Origin: Erythrobacter sp.
GTDB lineage: Bacteria; Pseudomonadota; Alphaproteobacteria; Sphingomonadales; Sphingomonadaceae
Length of the DNA stretch: 7,085 nt
NCBI GenBank assembly: GCA_030731635.1
Contig: JANQTR010000034.1
Span: forward strand, 1-7,085
Direction of reading: 5' to 3'
Positions 1-6,179 of the stretch are shown piece by piece. Below the pieces are notes generated by a model, which worked only from the letters and a program-made list of their open reading frames with translations, did not search any database and was not told where the DNA came from. The position numbers were made by a program, and so were the translations under genes. Position 1 is the stretch's first letter. Every line of letters begins with the position of its first letter.

Positions 1-62
1 ATGACGAATTCGCGGCCCAGCTCGCCCGAACCGAGCAGCAGGATGGTGGCAATGTGGCTCAT
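1..62 (-). CDS. purT: Formate-dependent phosphoribosylglycinamide formyltransferase (PurT), N-terminal fragment
   Basis: Only the first 20 codons are inside the window; the gene continues past the left edge. The visible peptide begins MSHIATILLLGSGELGREFV. The LLGSGELG stretch is the start of the ATP-grasp family pre-ATP-grasp fold and is characteristic of PurT, which uses formate and ATP to formylate GAR in purine synthesis. E. coli PurT carries the very similar LLGSGELGKE near its N-terminus. The ATG at 62-60 is the natural start because it puts the first beta strand a few residues in. No good Shine-Dalgarno sequence precedes it. It lies 45 bp downstream of the GGDEF gene on the same strand and may be read through from it. 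PurK shares this fold, but its N-terminus reads differently, so PurT is favoured. Confidence 0.82.
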   Translation of the reverse strand, partial: MSHIATILLLGSGELGREFV

Positions 63-107
63 GGGGAAGGGGTTTAGCCAGCACGCCTGTGAAGTCCAGA
101 GGAGCGA

Positions 108-1043
108 TCACGCCGCCCTGCGATGCCCTGACACGCCAACCTGCCGCCCGCCGCCTGCGCGTGCCAGTACCAGGCCCAGCTCTGCCTCTCGCAACGTCCA
201 GTCGACGGTGCATTCGACCCGCGCTACCCCTGCGCTCGCGGTCAGTTGCAGGGCCTTGGCCGAGGTTGGCGCCGCGAGGGCCGAGAAGGTCTGCACCACA
301 TCCACCGCCCATTCGCGGGCATGGCGCGAAGTCATTTCAGGCAACAGCACGCCAAACCGTTCACCGTCCAACTGCGCAACCTCGTGCGCGGGCGATGCCA
401 TTGTTTCAAGAAATTTGGCAAAGCCCCACAGCACTTCGTCTGCAGCCCGCTGGCCATAGCGCATCAGCAGCGCGCGCATCCCATCGACTGCGAGGACCGC
501 GATCATCTGCCCGCCGCCCTTGGCCAGATGACGGCGCAGGCTGGCGCAGAAGGCCTGTCGATTGGCGAGGCCGGTGAGCGGATCGGTGACCGTTCGGGCG
601 TGCAATTCACCCTCCAGATTGCGCACTTGCTGGATCGAGCGCATCAGGCACAGCGCCCCTTCGACCGCGCCTGCGGCATCGAACATCGGGCGCAGGCTGA
701 GCGCATACCAGCGCGGGCATTGCGCCACATGCCTTGTTTCATGGCCGGCATCGCGGGTGGTGGGGATGGCGGCCACCGGAAATTCGATCCACCCGCCCTG
801 CGTGCGTCCAGCCAGCGCGGTAGCAACATGCGCGCTGACAAACGCCGCATGATCGCGTTCAGCCAGATCGGTGATATGCGGAAGGAGCAGGGCGGCGGAA
901 CAATCAAGTCCCAGATCCGCAATATTGGCCGTGGCGTGGACAATGAAGCCATGCCGATCCAGCCTGATCACAATATCGCCTGACGCTTCTTCCAGCAGGC
1001 CGTGCAGCACGCGGCCTTCGACGTCACTCAACCCGAACTTCAT
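108..1043 (-). CDS. PAS plus degenerate GGDEF-domain protein, probably not an active diguanylate cyclase
   Basis: Numbering here counts from an upstream TTG at 1067-1065 (319 aa). The ATG at 1043-1041 is residue 9 and gives 311 aa; I chose it because TTG is a weak start and neither has a convincing ribosome binding site. Residues about 25-145 look like a PAS-type sensor (DIVIRLDRHG, then RWYALSLRPMFD). A GGDEF domain follows, opening with intact DPLTGLANR (162-170) and ending with TASAGVA (276-282). The signature GGDEF reads DGERF (234-238). Aligned by eye to PleD, the first metal aspartate (D327) is Ala193, the guanine-binding Asn (N335) is Leu201, and the second signature acid (E371) is Arg237. 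Asp210 and Glu236 are kept. Such changes normally abolish cyclase activity. No EAL domain or membrane segment is visible, so the protein should be cytoplasmic. It could bind GTP or a partner as a regulator. Its neighbour encodes a PilZ protein, which fits a cyclic-di-GMP context. Confidence 0.85.
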   Translation of the reverse strand: MKFGLSDVEGRVLHGLLEEASGDIVIRLDRHGFIVHATANIADLGLDCSAALLLPHITDLAERDHAAFVSAHVATALAGRTQGGWIEFPVAAIPTTRDAGHETRHVAQCPRWYALSLRPMFDAAGAVEGALCLMRSIQQVRNLEGELHARTVTDPLTGLANRQAFCASLRRHLAKGGGQMIAVLAVDGMRALLMRYGQRAADEVLWGFAKFLETMASPAHEVAQLDGERFGVLLPEMTSRHAREWAVDVVQTFSALAAPTSAKALQLTASAGVARVECTVDWTLREAELGLVLARAGGGRQVGVSGHRRAA

Positions 1044-1194
1044 AATGATGTTGCCCCGCCCGTCCAACTACCCGCCGTGTCGTTAATGATCTGGCTTACC
1101 TGTCGACTAACACGATGACCGCAGCAGCATTAATACCGCTGAAAGCCCTGTGATTTTACGAAGACTTAAGTAAACTTGTTATGCAAACCAGACT

Positions 1195-1222
1195 AAAAAA
1201 CGAATCAATGTCGATTTCGTTT
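1195..1222 (-). terminator. Possible weak intrinsic terminator after the PilZ-HTH gene
   Basis: On the minus strand the arms AAACGAA and TTCGTTT pair perfectly around an 11-nt loop. The second arm runs straight into more T, making six T in a row. The plus strand lacks a comparable T run, so the minus orientation is favoured. The stem has only two G-C pairs, and it lies about 85 bp past the PilZ-HTH stop codon. It may instead be an incidental feature of AT-rich DNA. Confidence 0.3.
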
Positions 1223-1238
1223 ACCATAATATTGGTAA
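1221..1238. promoter_or_regulatory. Operator-like palindrome TTACCA-N6-TGGTAA
   Basis: Perfect 6-bp arms flank a 6-bp AT core (TAATAT), total 18 bp, which is the size and symmetry of many dimeric repressor operators, including those of XRE-type regulators. It lies between the PilZ-HTH gene and the GGDEF gene, roughly 180 bp upstream of the GGDEF start. Binding by the neighbouring HTH protein is only a guess. An AT-rich palindrome of this length could also arise by chance. Confidence 0.3.
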
Positions 1239-1307
1239 TGGCAGTGCGATTAGTGGTGCATTTTTCGCGACGGTTAATGGTTACCGAAGGGCAGTGTGGC
1301 TCTGATA

Positions 1308-1997
1308 CTACAGTTCGATCATGATCCGCACGGCATCAGGTGCGGTGCCACAGGCCGCGGCGATGCGGGTGCGGCAGTCTTCGATCACCGCGCTGGCCGC
1401 GCTGCTTGCGCCGGTTGATCCGGCTGCCTGGGCCAGCACGGCGGGTTCAACCCCCAGCGCAGCGGCAATCGCGTTCAGGCGTTCGGGCAGCGGGTGGGAT
1501 TTGCCCTTTTCCCATGCCCACACCGTCGGCTTGCTCACCCCCAGCACCGCTGCGACATCGGCCAGCGTCAGCCCCGCCTCGCGCCGCAACCGGTTGATCT
1601 GGATGCCGAGCATGTCCGGGGCGTTGCTCCGGGGCTGCGGAGAATAGGTGGCGGTCGGTGCTGGTTTGGGCGGAGACATCCCCTGCAATTGCGCGGCTGC
1701 CAGCGCCGCCGGGCCCAGCGCGCGTTCGAATGCGCAGCCATAAAGCTGCTCGCTCCGCCACACGACCACTGTCGCCACGATCCCGGCTTCGGGCAGATCC
1801 AGCGCAAACTGTTCACCCGTCGCCAGATCAAGCGCGGTTTCGATCAGCAACCCGGCGGCGGAGATATTGTGGATCGTGACATTCGTCTCCCCGCCATCGG
1901 GGCCAAGCCCGCTGGCCTCCAGCCGCAGCGCACGGCGCGCGACCGAGCGTTGGCTATCGCCGACCGAGGGGGAATCGAGATGGGCTTTGATGGCCAT
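1308..1997 (-). CDS. PilZ domain fused to an XRE-family helix-turn-helix (putative cyclic-di-GMP-responsive regulator)
   Basis: The 229-aa protein has two recognisable parts. Residues about 15-100 resemble a PilZ domain. An arginine-rich stretch (R17, R21, R22, R25) gives RxxxR spacing, and NISAAG (44-49) matches the D/N-x-S-x-x-G motif; in canonical PilZ domains these two motifs grip cyclic-di-GMP. A beta-rich segment ending in YGCAFE (86-91) closes the domain. A proline-rich linker (108-127) leads to a Cro/C1-type HTH (about 129-190): LGIQINRLRREAGLTLADVA, then LGVSKPTVWAWEKGKSHPLP containing the recognition helix. The last 40 residues are alanine-rich and unassigned. No membrane segment is seen. 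The ATG at 1997 has a modest AAAGG-type site upstream. It sits 104 bp downstream of lysC and upstream of the GGDEF gene on the same strand. Ligand binding and DNA targets are inferred from motifs only. Confidence 0.88.
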   Translation of the reverse strand: MAIKAHLDSPSVGDSQRSVARRALRLEASGLGPDGGETNVTIHNISAAGLLIETALDLATGEQFALDLPEAGIVATVVVWRSEQLYGCAFERALGPAALAAAQLQGMSPPKPAPTATYSPQPRSNAPDMLGIQINRLRREAGLTLADVAAVLGVSKPTVWAWEKGKSHPLPERLNAIAAALGVEPAVLAQAAGSTGASSAASAVIEDCRTRIAAACGTAPDAVRIMIEL

Positions 1998-2038
1998 GAG
2001 ATGCGCCTTTCGCTCCCGTGATCGAGAGCACGCACAGT

Positions 2039-2061
2039 CCGGCCCAAAAAGTTAAGGCCGG
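2039..2061. repeat. Short inverted repeat upstream of the PilZ-HTH gene
   Basis: CCGGCC and GGCCGG are perfectly complementary arms separated by 11 bp that contain a run of five A (plus strand). It lies 42 bp upstream of the PilZ-HTH start and about 40 bp downstream of the lysC stop. It is not a canonical terminator, because the T run is in the loop and not after the stem. It could be an operator or an attenuating hairpin in the leader. Function is unknown. Confidence 0.3.
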
Positions 2062-2101
2062 GTCACCAAAGATGGTTAATTAAGCCGAACCGGGCTATCT
2101 G

Positions 2102-3373
2102 TCAGCTAACTGCATCCAGTCCGTATGCCGTATGCAGCACGCGCACGGCCAGTTCGGTTTCATCTTCGTCAATCATCACGCTGACCTTGATTTCCGAGGT
2201 GCTGATCGCCTGAATGTTGATCCCCCGGTCAGACAGTGACCGGAACATCGTGCTGGCCACCCCGGCATGGCTTTTCATACCGACGCCGACAACGCTGATC
2301 TTGGCGATTTTGCTGTCGGTGATGATGCGATTGAAGCCGATCGCGTCGCGGCGATCTTCCAGCAGCGCCTGCGCGCGGGCAAGATCGGATTGCGGCACGG
2401 TGAATGTCACGTCGGTCTCACCCTTGTCGCGGCCCACGTTCTGGATGATCATATCAACATTGATGCTGGCCGCCGCCAGTGGTTCAAAGATGTTGGCCAC
2501 CGCGCCGGGCCGGTCAGGCACGCGGGTGAGAATGATCTTGGCTTCGTTCTTGTCGTGCGCGATGCCGGTTACAAGCTGGCGTTCCATCAGACCCTTCTCC
2601 ACCATTTCATCCATTTCTGCGTCCGAGACGATCAACGTGCCCGGTAGATCATCGGCAGGCGGGGCGCCTTCGCCGATGAAGCTTGAAAGCACCTGCACCC
2701 GCACGCCTTCTTTCATGGCGAGGCCGACGCTGCGGGTCTGGAGCACTTTGGCTCCGACCGAGGCGAGTTCGAGCATTTCTTCGTAAGTCACCGCCTTCTG
2801 CTTCTTCGCTTTGGCGACGATGCGCGGATCGGTGGTGTAGACCCCGTCAACATCGGTGTAGATGTCGCAGCGATCCGCCTTGATCGCGGCGGCCACCGCA
2901 ACTGCCGAAGTATCCGATCCGCCGCGGCCCAGCGTGGTCACGCGGCCATCATCCGACACGCCCTGAAAGCCGGGGATCACGGCAATCACGCCCGCGTCCA
3001 TCGCTGCGATCAGGCCGGGGGCATCGATCGTGTCGATCCGCGCCTTGGCATGGGCTTCAATCGTGTGGATCGGCAATTGCCAGCCGAGCCAGCTCCTCGC
3101 CTTGCAGCCCAGCGCCTGCAATGTCAGCGCCAGCAATCCGCTGGTGACCTGTTCGCCGCTGGCGACCACGACATCATATTCTGCCGGATCATACAGCGGA
3201 TTGGCTTCGCGGCAGAAATTCACCAGCCGATCCGTCTCACCCGCCATGGCGCTGACGACGACAGCCACAGAATCGCCATTTGCGGCCTGCGCACGCACAA
3301 TATTGGCCACCCGGCGGATACGCTCCGTCCCGGCCATGGATGTGCCGCCAAATTTCATCACGATGCGGGCCAA
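2102..3373 (-). CDS. lysC: Aspartate kinase
   Basis: This enzyme phosphorylates aspartate to aspartyl-4-phosphate, the first step towards lysine, threonine, methionine and diaminopimelate. The 423-aa length is usual for the family. Visible signatures are KFGGTS (7-12), SGEQVT (72-77), GRGGSDTSA (149-157) and YTDVDGVYTTDPR (172-184), which form the amino-acid kinase active site. Two ACT domains follow (about 267-345 and 358-420; note VPDRPG and VGVGMKSHAG), so feedback inhibition by lysine and/or threonine is expected. The start is TTG (3373-3371): it has a strong AGGAG site 7 nt upstream and gives the usual MARIVMKFGGTS N-terminus. The internal ATG at codon 6 has no such site. The gene is divergent from ubiG with only 49 bp between, so their promoters must be close or overlapping. 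Cytoplasmic. Confidence 0.97.
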   Translation of the reverse strand: MARIVMKFGGTSMAGTERIRRVANIVRAQAANGDSVAVVVSAMAGETDRLVNFCREANPLYDPAEYDVVVASGEQVTSGLLALTLQALGCKARSWLGWQLPIHTIEAHAKARIDTIDAPGLIAAMDAGVIAVIPGFQGVSDDGRVTTLGRGGSDTSAVAVAAAIKADRCDIYTDVDGVYTTDPRIVAKAKKQKAVTYEEMLELASVGAKVLQTRSVGLAMKEGVRVQVLSSFIGEGAPPADDLPGTLIVSDAEMDEMVEKGLMERQLVTGIAHDKNEAKIILTRVPDRPGAVANIFEPLAAASINVDMIIQNVGRDKGETDVTFTVPQSDLARAQALLEDRRDAIGFNRIITDSKIAKISVVGVGMKSHAGVASTMFRSLSDRGINIQAISTSEIKVSVMIDEDETELAVRVLHTAYGLDAVS

Positions 3374-3380
3374 ACGAAAG

Positions 3381-3385
3381 CTCCT
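3381..3385 (-). promoter_or_regulatory. Ribosome binding site that decides the lysC TTG start
   Basis: Read on the minus strand this is AGGAG, with a 7-nt spacer to the TTG codon at 3373. It supports the non-ATG start over the ATG five codons further in. Confidence 0.7.
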
Positions 3386-3410
3386 GCTGGTGAGTGTTCG
3401 TGGCGGCTGT

Positions 3411-3422
3411 TAAGGGGGGATC
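3411..3422 (+). promoter_or_regulatory. Strong ribosome binding site of ubiG
   Basis: TAAGGGGGGATC directly precedes the ATG. It resembles the full anti-Shine-Dalgarno complement (TAAGGAGGTGATC) with one base missing, and it fixes the start at 3423. Confidence 0.6.
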
Positions 3423-4160
3423 ATGGGAAACGCAAACGTATCGAATGTAACTATCCGCCCCGAGGAAGCCGATTTCTTCGCCGGGCTCGCGCGGGACTGG
3501 TGGAACCCCAAAGGCCCGATGGCGAGCCTGCATCAGGTAAACCCGGTACGCATGGCATTTATCCGCGACGCGATTGACGCGCATTGGCCGGGCGCGGGGG
3601 CTTTGGCCAAGCCGCTGACGGGCAAGGCGGTGCTGGATATCGGCTGCGGGGCAGGGCTGGTGTGCGAGCCTTTGGCGCGGCTGGGCGCGAGCGTAACAGG
3701 CGTGGACGCGGCGGCGGAAAACGTCGCTGCGGCGAGCGCCCACGCCGAAGCAGTCGGCCTCGACATCCGCTATATGGCGGGCGAGGTGGCGGGGCTGGAT
3801 ATCGGCACCTTCGACCTTGTCACCAGCGTCGAGGTGATCGAGCATGTCGCGGACAAGCCTGCGTTCCTGCGTGATGTCGCGGCGCGGCTGGCGCCCGACG
3901 GATTGCTGGTCATGTCCACCCCCAACCGCACGGCGGCATCGCGCGTGCTATTGGTCGGCGCGGCCGAAGCGGTGGGTTACGTCCCCAAGGGCACGCACCA
4001 TTGGCAAGACTTCATCACGCCTGAGGAATTCGAGGCACTGCTGGCAGAGGCCGGACTGACGGTGACGACAATGCGCGGGATTGCATGGAGACCGGGCAAG
4101 GGCCTGCACCTGTCAGATGACATGGCGCTGAACTATATCCTGAGCGCGCGGCGGGCTTAG
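3423..4160 (+). CDS. ubiG: Ubiquinone biosynthesis O-methyltransferase (2-polyprenyl-6-hydroxyphenol methylase / 3-demethylubiquinol 3-O-methyltransferase)
   Basis: UbiG performs both SAM-dependent O-methylations in ubiquinone synthesis and works at the inner face of the cytoplasmic membrane. The 245-aa length is normal. The N-terminal ARDWWNPKGPMASLHQVNPVR (residues about 23-43) is the family hallmark. The class I methyltransferase core follows: motif I VLDIGCGAG (70-78), the acidic residue D95 that contacts SAM ribose, EVIEHV (137-142) and STPNRT (165-170). The C-terminal WQDFITPEEF and GLHLSDDMALNYIL segments are also typical. It is the only confident plus-strand gene in the window, divergent from lysC and convergent with glpQ. 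Its TAG stop shares bases with the glpQ TAA stop on the other strand, so no space exists between them for a conventional terminator. Confidence 0.96.
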   Translation: MGNANVSNVTIRPEEADFFAGLARDWWNPKGPMASLHQVNPVRMAFIRDAIDAHWPGAGALAKPLTGKAVLDIGCGAGLVCEPLARLGASVTGVDAAAENVAAASAHAEAVGLDIRYMAGEVAGLDIGTFDLVTSVEVIEHVADKPAFLRDVAARLAPDGLLVMSTPNRTAASRVLLVGAAEAVGYVPKGTHHWQDFITPEEFEALLAEAGLTVTTMRGIAWRPGKGLHLSDDMALNYILSARRA

Positions 4161-5188
4161 GGACAACTACGCCCCTTGAGCGCCCCGTCGCTGAATACAC
4201 CCGCCACGCCCGCGTCCTTCAGCAGCGCGGCCAGTTTCACGTCGCCGCAGCCCTTGCCCTTGGGATCATCGCCGCTGCGCAAGGCGACCGGCAGGAATTC
4301 GTTCTCCGGCCGCACTGTCCATGCGTGCACGTCCAGCCCCGCTGTCTTGGCGTCTGCGACCAAGGCTGTGGGACTGCCATCCGCGTTCAGCACCATGGCG
4401 ATATGTGCGCCGACCGCGTCGGCATATTTGGCGACCTCGATCAGCCCGGTCGGCGTTACCATCTCGGCATAGCGCATCGCGGGTTCATCCGCCGGGCCGC
4501 CGAGCGGTTCAACCAGTTGCACCAGCTTGAACCCACCGCTGCGCTGCTTGAGGCGTTGCAAGGGCGCGACTTCAAAGCTTTGGATGAACACCGGATCGGT
4601 GGGCGTGATCCCCAACTGCCGCAATTCGCGCAGCAGCAGGTCAACCATGTCGATCCCGGCGTTCTGGAGCAGAAAGTTGGGGTGTTTGATTTCAGGGTAA
4701 AGCCCGATCCGGCGCCCGGTCGCTGCTTCCTTGGCGCGCACCAGCTTCACGATTTCGGCCAGTGTGGCCACCTGATACAGCCCGTCAAACCGGGCATTGG
4801 CCGGGCGGACTGAAGGAATACGCTCCTTGGCGCGCAGCGTGCGCAGTTCTGCGAGCGTGAAGTCTTCGGCGAACCAGCCTGCCACGCGCTGCCCATCAAT
4901 GGTCTTGTCGCGGCGGCGATCTTCAAATTCCTCGCGGCTCGCCACATCGGTGGTGCCCGACAGTTCGTTTTCGTGGCGCGAAACCAGCACCAGATCCTTG
5001 GTCGCGACCAGATCGGGTTCAATGTAATCCGCGCCCTGATCAATCGCGCGTTCATAGGCGGCGAGGGTGTGTTCGGGCCGCTCGGCACTCGCACCGCGGT
5101 GGGCGATGATCAGCATCTCGCTCTCCTGCGCCGCGGCCGGTGTGGCCGCCAGCAGCAGGGCCGCAAGCATCAGGCGAGGCTTAATCAT
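4157..5188 (-). CDS. glpQ: Periplasmic glycerophosphodiester phosphodiesterase
   Basis: The enzyme cleaves glycerophosphodiesters from phospholipid turnover into glycerol-3-phosphate and an alcohol. The 343-aa protein starts with a clear Sec signal peptide (basic MIKPR, hydrophobic core 6-16, probable cleavage after A20 in PAAA|QES), so it acts in the periplasm. The GDPD TIM-barrel motifs are present: HRGASAERPEHT (30-41), EPD (57-59) and H72, giving the two catalytic histidines (H30, H72) and metal ligands (E57, D59). PEIKHP (165-170) supplies a further conserved Glu and Lys. Cys314 and Cys342 could form a disulfide. The start overlaps the 3' end of nadR by 8 bp and has an AGGAG site 6 nt upstream inside nadR, indicating translational coupling at the end of an operon. 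UgpQ is the cytoplasmic alternative, but the signal peptide and the large insert after residue 80 favour the GlpQ type. Confidence 0.93.
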   Translation of the reverse strand: MIKPRLMLAALLLAATPAAAQESEMLIIAHRGASAERPEHTLAAYERAIDQGADYIEPDLVATKDLVLVSRHENELSGTTDVASREEFEDRRRDKTIDGQRVAGWFAEDFTLAELRTLRAKERIPSVRPANARFDGLYQVATLAEIVKLVRAKEAATGRRIGLYPEIKHPNFLLQNAGIDMVDLLLRELRQLGITPTDPVFIQSFEVAPLQRLKQRSGGFKLVQLVEPLGGPADEPAMRYAEMVTPTGLIEVAKYADAVGAHIAMVLNADGSPTALVADAKTAGLDVHAWTVRPENEFLPVALRSGDDPKGKGCGDVKLAALLKDAGVAGVFSDGALKGRSCP

Positions 5189-6179
5189 TCATCGCTCCTA
5201 TCGCGGCGCGCGCAGCGGCGAGCCGTTCGTTTCCTTGCCCGGCGATCCGCACAAACGGCACGGCAGCATCCACCAGCACCTGCTCGACGATCATTGCAAA
5301 CCGGTGACGATCTGCGGGATCAGCGAAAAAGCGGGTGCCGTCATCCACCCACGGCAAATCGGGTTCGAGCAGCAGGTAGAGGCTGGCTTTGGGTGCGTCC
5401 ATCAGTTCGGCTGGCCGCTCACCCAGCAGCATTTCGGTCCACGCGGCGGTCATCAGCGCATCGGTATCGGCCAGCAGCAGCGGCCCGGCCCACGCGCTTG
5501 CAGCCGCGATCATCGCCTGTTGTGCGCGGCCGATCAGAAGCAGGTCATCAAGGCTCAACGGGCCTGTGTGCGCCTCGCAATGGCTGCGGCCATATTCGCC
5601 GACGGTAATCGCGCCCGTCTCCGCCGCCAGCAGGCGCGCAAGGGTGGTCTTGCCGGTGCTCTCCGCCCCGTGGAGGCAGATGGTGCGGCGGTAATGGGCC
5701 TGCACGGGTGCAGGCAGATAGGCCCAATGCGCCGCCGGATCGGCCCTGACCGCGCTGCCCGAAAGGCCCGCCAGCGGATCATCCGTCATCCCCAGCACCC
5801 GCCCGCCCAGCGGCACGAACAACGCCCCCACCTGCCGCGCCAGCTCAGCCCCGTAATCCTCGCCTGCAAACAGATAGTCGACCGGATCAGGGTGGGCAGC
5901 GGCGACGATCCCGCGCCAGACCGGCCAGAAGGTGGCGCTGTCTTCGGGCGCTTGCGGCACCACATCGCCATGCTCCAACACCCGGCAATCGGGCAAAAGC
6001 GCCTGCATCCACGCCAGCCGCAGTGCGCCTGCAATGGGATCATCGGGCAACCAGCACACCAGCACGGTAAGCTCGTCCACCAGCGCCCGCGCCGCCCGGA
6101 TCAGGGCCAAGTGCCCGGCATGGGGCGGCATGAACTTGCCGAGCAGGAAGCCCCGCCTTTTCGGATTGGGCTTGGTCAC
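5181..6179 (-). CDS. nadR: Bifunctional NMN adenylyltransferase / ribosylnicotinamide kinase (NadR type, no HTH domain)
   Basis: The 332-aa protein has two catalytic domains. The N-terminal nucleotidyltransferase carries GKFMPPHAGH (14-23), the GxFxPxHxGH motif that joins NMN and ATP to form NAD, and LSGSAVR (139-145), matching the ISxTxxR motif. The C-terminal kinase carries the P-loop GAESTGKT (171-178), LLADTDAL (235-242) and a lid-like segment DDGTRFF (279-285); it phosphorylates nicotinamide riboside to NMN. The GTG start at 6179 overlaps the pnuC stop (GTGA); the frame stays open upstream, but that part is pnuC read in another frame. Enterobacterial NadR has an extra N-terminal HTH that represses NAD genes. 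That domain is absent here, since the protein begins only 13 residues before the active-site motif. Together with PnuC it forms a complete riboside salvage route. Cytoplasmic. Confidence 0.94.
   Translation of the reverse strand: MTKPNPKRRGFLLGKFMPPHAGHLALIRAARALVDELTVLVCWLPDDPIAGALRLAWMQALLPDCRVLEHGDVVPQAPEDSATFWPVWRGIVAAAHPDPVDYLFAGEDYGAELARQVGALFVPLGGRVLGMTDDPLAGLSGSAVRADPAAHWAYLPAPVQAHYRRTICLHGAESTGKTTLARLLAAETGAITVGEYGRSHCEAHTGPLSLDDLLLIGRAQQAMIAAASAWAGPLLLADTDALMTAAWTEMLLGERPAELMDAPKASLYLLLEPDLPWVDDGTRFFADPADRHRFAMIVEQVLVDAAVPFVRIAGQGNERLAAARAAIGAMND
5195..5199 (-). promoter_or_regulatory. Ribosome binding site of glpQ inside nadR
   Basis: AGGAG on the minus strand lies 6 nt before the glpQ ATG and within the last codons of nadR. 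It selects the ATG at 5188 over the in-frame alternatives further in and supports coupled translation. Confidence 0.65.

Larger units (their letters stand above)
1044..1307. promoter_or_regulatory. 264-bp AT-rich intergenic region upstream of the GGDEF gene
   Basis: This is the longest stretch without a confident gene, and it is clearly richer in A and T than its surroundings, especially 1151-1285. It must hold the 3' untranslated end of the PilZ-HTH gene and probably the promoter of the GGDEF gene. I could not find a convincing -35/-10 pair on either strand. Visible structure is listed separately: a minus-strand hairpin with a T tract (1195-1222), an 18-bp palindrome (1221-1238) and a doubled GGTTA motif (1272-1285). 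A 47-codon plus-strand reading frame (1181-1324) also crosses it and is treated as a speculative finding. Confidence 0.5.

Noticed and set aside
246..983. 245-codon plus-strand open frame opposite the GGDEF gene
   Set aside because: The composition is shadow-like (many His, Arg and Gln) with no domain signature; the opposite strand encodes a recognisable PAS-GGDEF protein.
1044..1067. TTG start adding 8 residues to the GGDEF protein
   Set aside because: It cannot be excluded, but there is no clear ribosome site and the added residues (MDGRGNII) match no domain; the ATG at 1043 is preferred.
1240..1296. GGCAGTG repeated exactly 50 bp apart (1240-1246 and 1290-1296)
   Set aside because: A 7-bp direct repeat is short enough to be chance, and the flanks do not match.
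3237..3845. 202-codon minus-strand frame spanning the lysC start, the divergent gap and ubiG
   Set aside because: It overlaps two confidently assigned genes in wrong frames and has no family features.
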